Source: ZCTH02-B3 sp036563895 (GTDB lineage Bacteria > Bacillota > Bacilli > Paenibacillales > Paenibacillaceae). From it: a stretch of 21,717 nt of DNA. The position numbers were made by a program, and so were the translations under genes. The notes beneath the pieces are model-generated. The model had not been told where the DNA came from, searched no databases, and was given only the letters and a program-made list of their open reading frames with translations. The stretch spans positions 1 to 21,717 of the forward strand of contig DATCLN010000103.1 in the NCBI GenBank assembly GCA_036563895.1. Direction: 5' to 3'. Shown in pieces: positions 20,756-21,717 of the stretch; the first letter of the stretch is position 1; the number at the start of each line of letters is the position of its first letter.

Positions 20756-21717
20756 ATGCTGCAACTGGAAAAATTCGCTCCGCCGACCGAAGGCCAGCCC
20801 ATCCGCATGGGCCCGGACGGCAAACTGATCGTCCCGGACAATCCGATCATTCCGTTCATCGAGGGGGACGGAACCGGCCGCGACATCTGGCGCGCCTCCA
20901 AACGGGTGCTGGACGCGGCCGTCGAGAAGGCGTACAAGGGCAAACGCAAAATCGCCTGGTATGAAGTGTTCGCCGGCGAGAAAGCTTACAACCTCTACGG
21001 CGAGTGGCTGCCGAAAGACACCCTGACGGCGATCCGCGAGCTGATCATCGCCATCAAGGGTCCGCTGACGACGCCCGTGGGGGGCGGCATCCGCTCCCTG
21101 AACGTGGCGCTCCGCCAGGAACTGGACCTGTACGTCTGCCTCAGACCGGTCCGCTATTTCGACGGGGTTCCGTCGCCGGTCAAGCGGCCCGATCTGGTCA
21201 ACATGGTCATTTTCCGCGAAAACACGGAAGACATCTACGCGGGCATCGAATGGCCGGCCGGCTCGCCGGAAGTCCGCAAGGTCATCGAGTTCCTGCAGAA
21301 GGAAATGGGTGTAAGCAAAATCCGCTTCCCGGAAACGTCCGGCATCGGCATCAAGCCGGTGTCGGAGGAAGGCTCGAAGCGCCTCATCCGGGCGGCCATC
21401 GAATACGCCATCCGGCACAAGCGCAAGTCGGTGACGCTGGTGCACAAGGGCAACATCATGAAGTTCACCGAAGGCGCGTTCAAAAACTGGGGGTACGAAT
21501 TGGCCGAGCAGGAGTTCGGCGACGTCACCTTCACCTGGGCCCAGTATGACCGCATCAAGGAGGAAAAAGGCGAAGAGGCGGCGAACGCGGCGCAGAAGGA
21601 AGCCGTGGCGGCCGGGAAGATCATCATCAAGGACACCATCGCGGACATCATGCTGCAACAGGTGCTCACCCGTCCCGCGGAGTTCGACGTCATCGCCACC
21701 CTGAACCTCAACGGCGA
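20756..21717 (+). CDS. icd: isocitrate dehydrogenase (NADP), 5' part, runs off the window
   Basis: The first 320 codons of a NADP-dependent isocitrate dehydrogenase, which decarboxylates isocitrate to 2-oxoglutarate. FIEGDGTGRDIW (34-45), the substrate loop TTPVGGGIRSLNVALRQELD with S114, N116 and R120, R130 in YVCLRPVRYF, FRENTEDIYAGIEW, and the second-subunit lysine in VHKGNIMKFTEGAF are intact. The start is ATG at 20756 with AAGGAGGT at 20743-20750. A doubled TTAAGGAAG (20716-20724 and 20726-20734) lies in the gap after the citZ hairpin. The stop codon and the mdh-side neighbour are outside the window. Confidence 0.96.
   Translation, partial: MLQLEKFAPPTEGQPIRMGPDGKLIVPDNPIIPFIEGDGTGRDIWRASKRVLDAAVEKAYKGKRKIAWYEVFAGEKAYNLYGEWLPKDTLTAIRELIIAIKGPLTTPVGGGIRSLNVALRQELDLYVCLRPVRYFDGVPSPVKRPDLVNMVIFRENTEDIYAGIEWPAGSPEVRKVIEFLQKEMGVSKIRFPETSGIGIKPVSEEGSKRLIRAAIEYAIRHKRKSVTLVHKGNIMKFTEGAFKNWGYELAEQEFGDVTFTWAQYDRIKEEKGEEAANAAQKEAVAAGKIIIKDTIADIMLQQVLTRPAEFDVIATLNLNG

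Overview
The window looks like chromosomal core sequence of an endospore-forming, G+C-rich Firmicute, most likely of the Paenibacillaceae (Paenibacillus, Cohnella, Thermobacillus type). The evidence is the spore regulator GerE, a YhcN/YlaJ-type spore lipoprotein and the sporulation membrane proteins YtrH/YtrI, combined with a Bacillus-like order of ytoI, ytpI, ytrIH, dnaE, accDA, pyk, citZ, icd and strong G/C third-position codon bias. The family assignment is inference; no rRNA or tRNA is present to support it.

Layout. (1) Positions 1-4005: a tightly overlapping sugar-nucleotide operon on the plus strand: the tail of an unidentified gene, a UDP-GlcNAc 2-epimerase, a UDP-GlcNAc 4,6-dehydratase/5-epimerase, an RmlD-type reductase and a fourth SDR-family epimerase/dehydratase. 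Together they resemble a UDP-linked 2-acetamido-2,6-dideoxy-L-sugar pathway (L-FucNAc, L-RhaNAc or L-QuiNAc). (2) 4129-8251: a sporulation-flavoured block with a YhcN/YlaJ lipoprotein, gerE behind a SigK-like promoter, ytoI, ytpI, and ytrH-ytrI on the minus strand. It ends in a 424-base stretch (7828-8251) without a convincing gene that contains odd repeats and a terminator. (3) 8252-9421 minus: an MFS transporter with a perfect consensus SigA promoter, divergent from dnaE. (4) 9613-13341: dnaE, with a collagen-like low-complexity insertion near its C-terminus. (5) 13402-14319 minus: an HPr kinase/phosphorylase homologue with a divergent signature motif, convergent with dnaE. (6) 14502-19277: a probable operon of a 62-codon protein, accD (with a long acidic repeat tail), accA, pyk and a hot-dog thioesterase. 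The pfkA gene that lies between accA and pyk in Bacillus subtilis is absent here. (7) 19278-21717: a palindrome-rich leader, citZ, a terminator or attenuator, and the 5' part of icd, which runs off the window.

How the genes work together. accDA supplies malonyl-CoA for fatty-acid synthesis, pyk closes glycolysis, and citZ/icd are the first TCA oxidative-branch enzymes, so the right half is central carbon metabolism. HprK could link this to carbon catabolite control. The left half makes an activated deoxy-amino sugar, next to late-sporulation genes; a role in a spore-surface or cell-wall polysaccharide is possible but only suggested by position.

I see no CRISPR array, phage, toxin-antitoxin or complete mobile element. 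The features least explained by known families are the 7.93-8.22 kb intergenic unit, the DnaE and AccD low-complexity expansions, the divergent HprK, and the dyad-rich region upstream of citZ.
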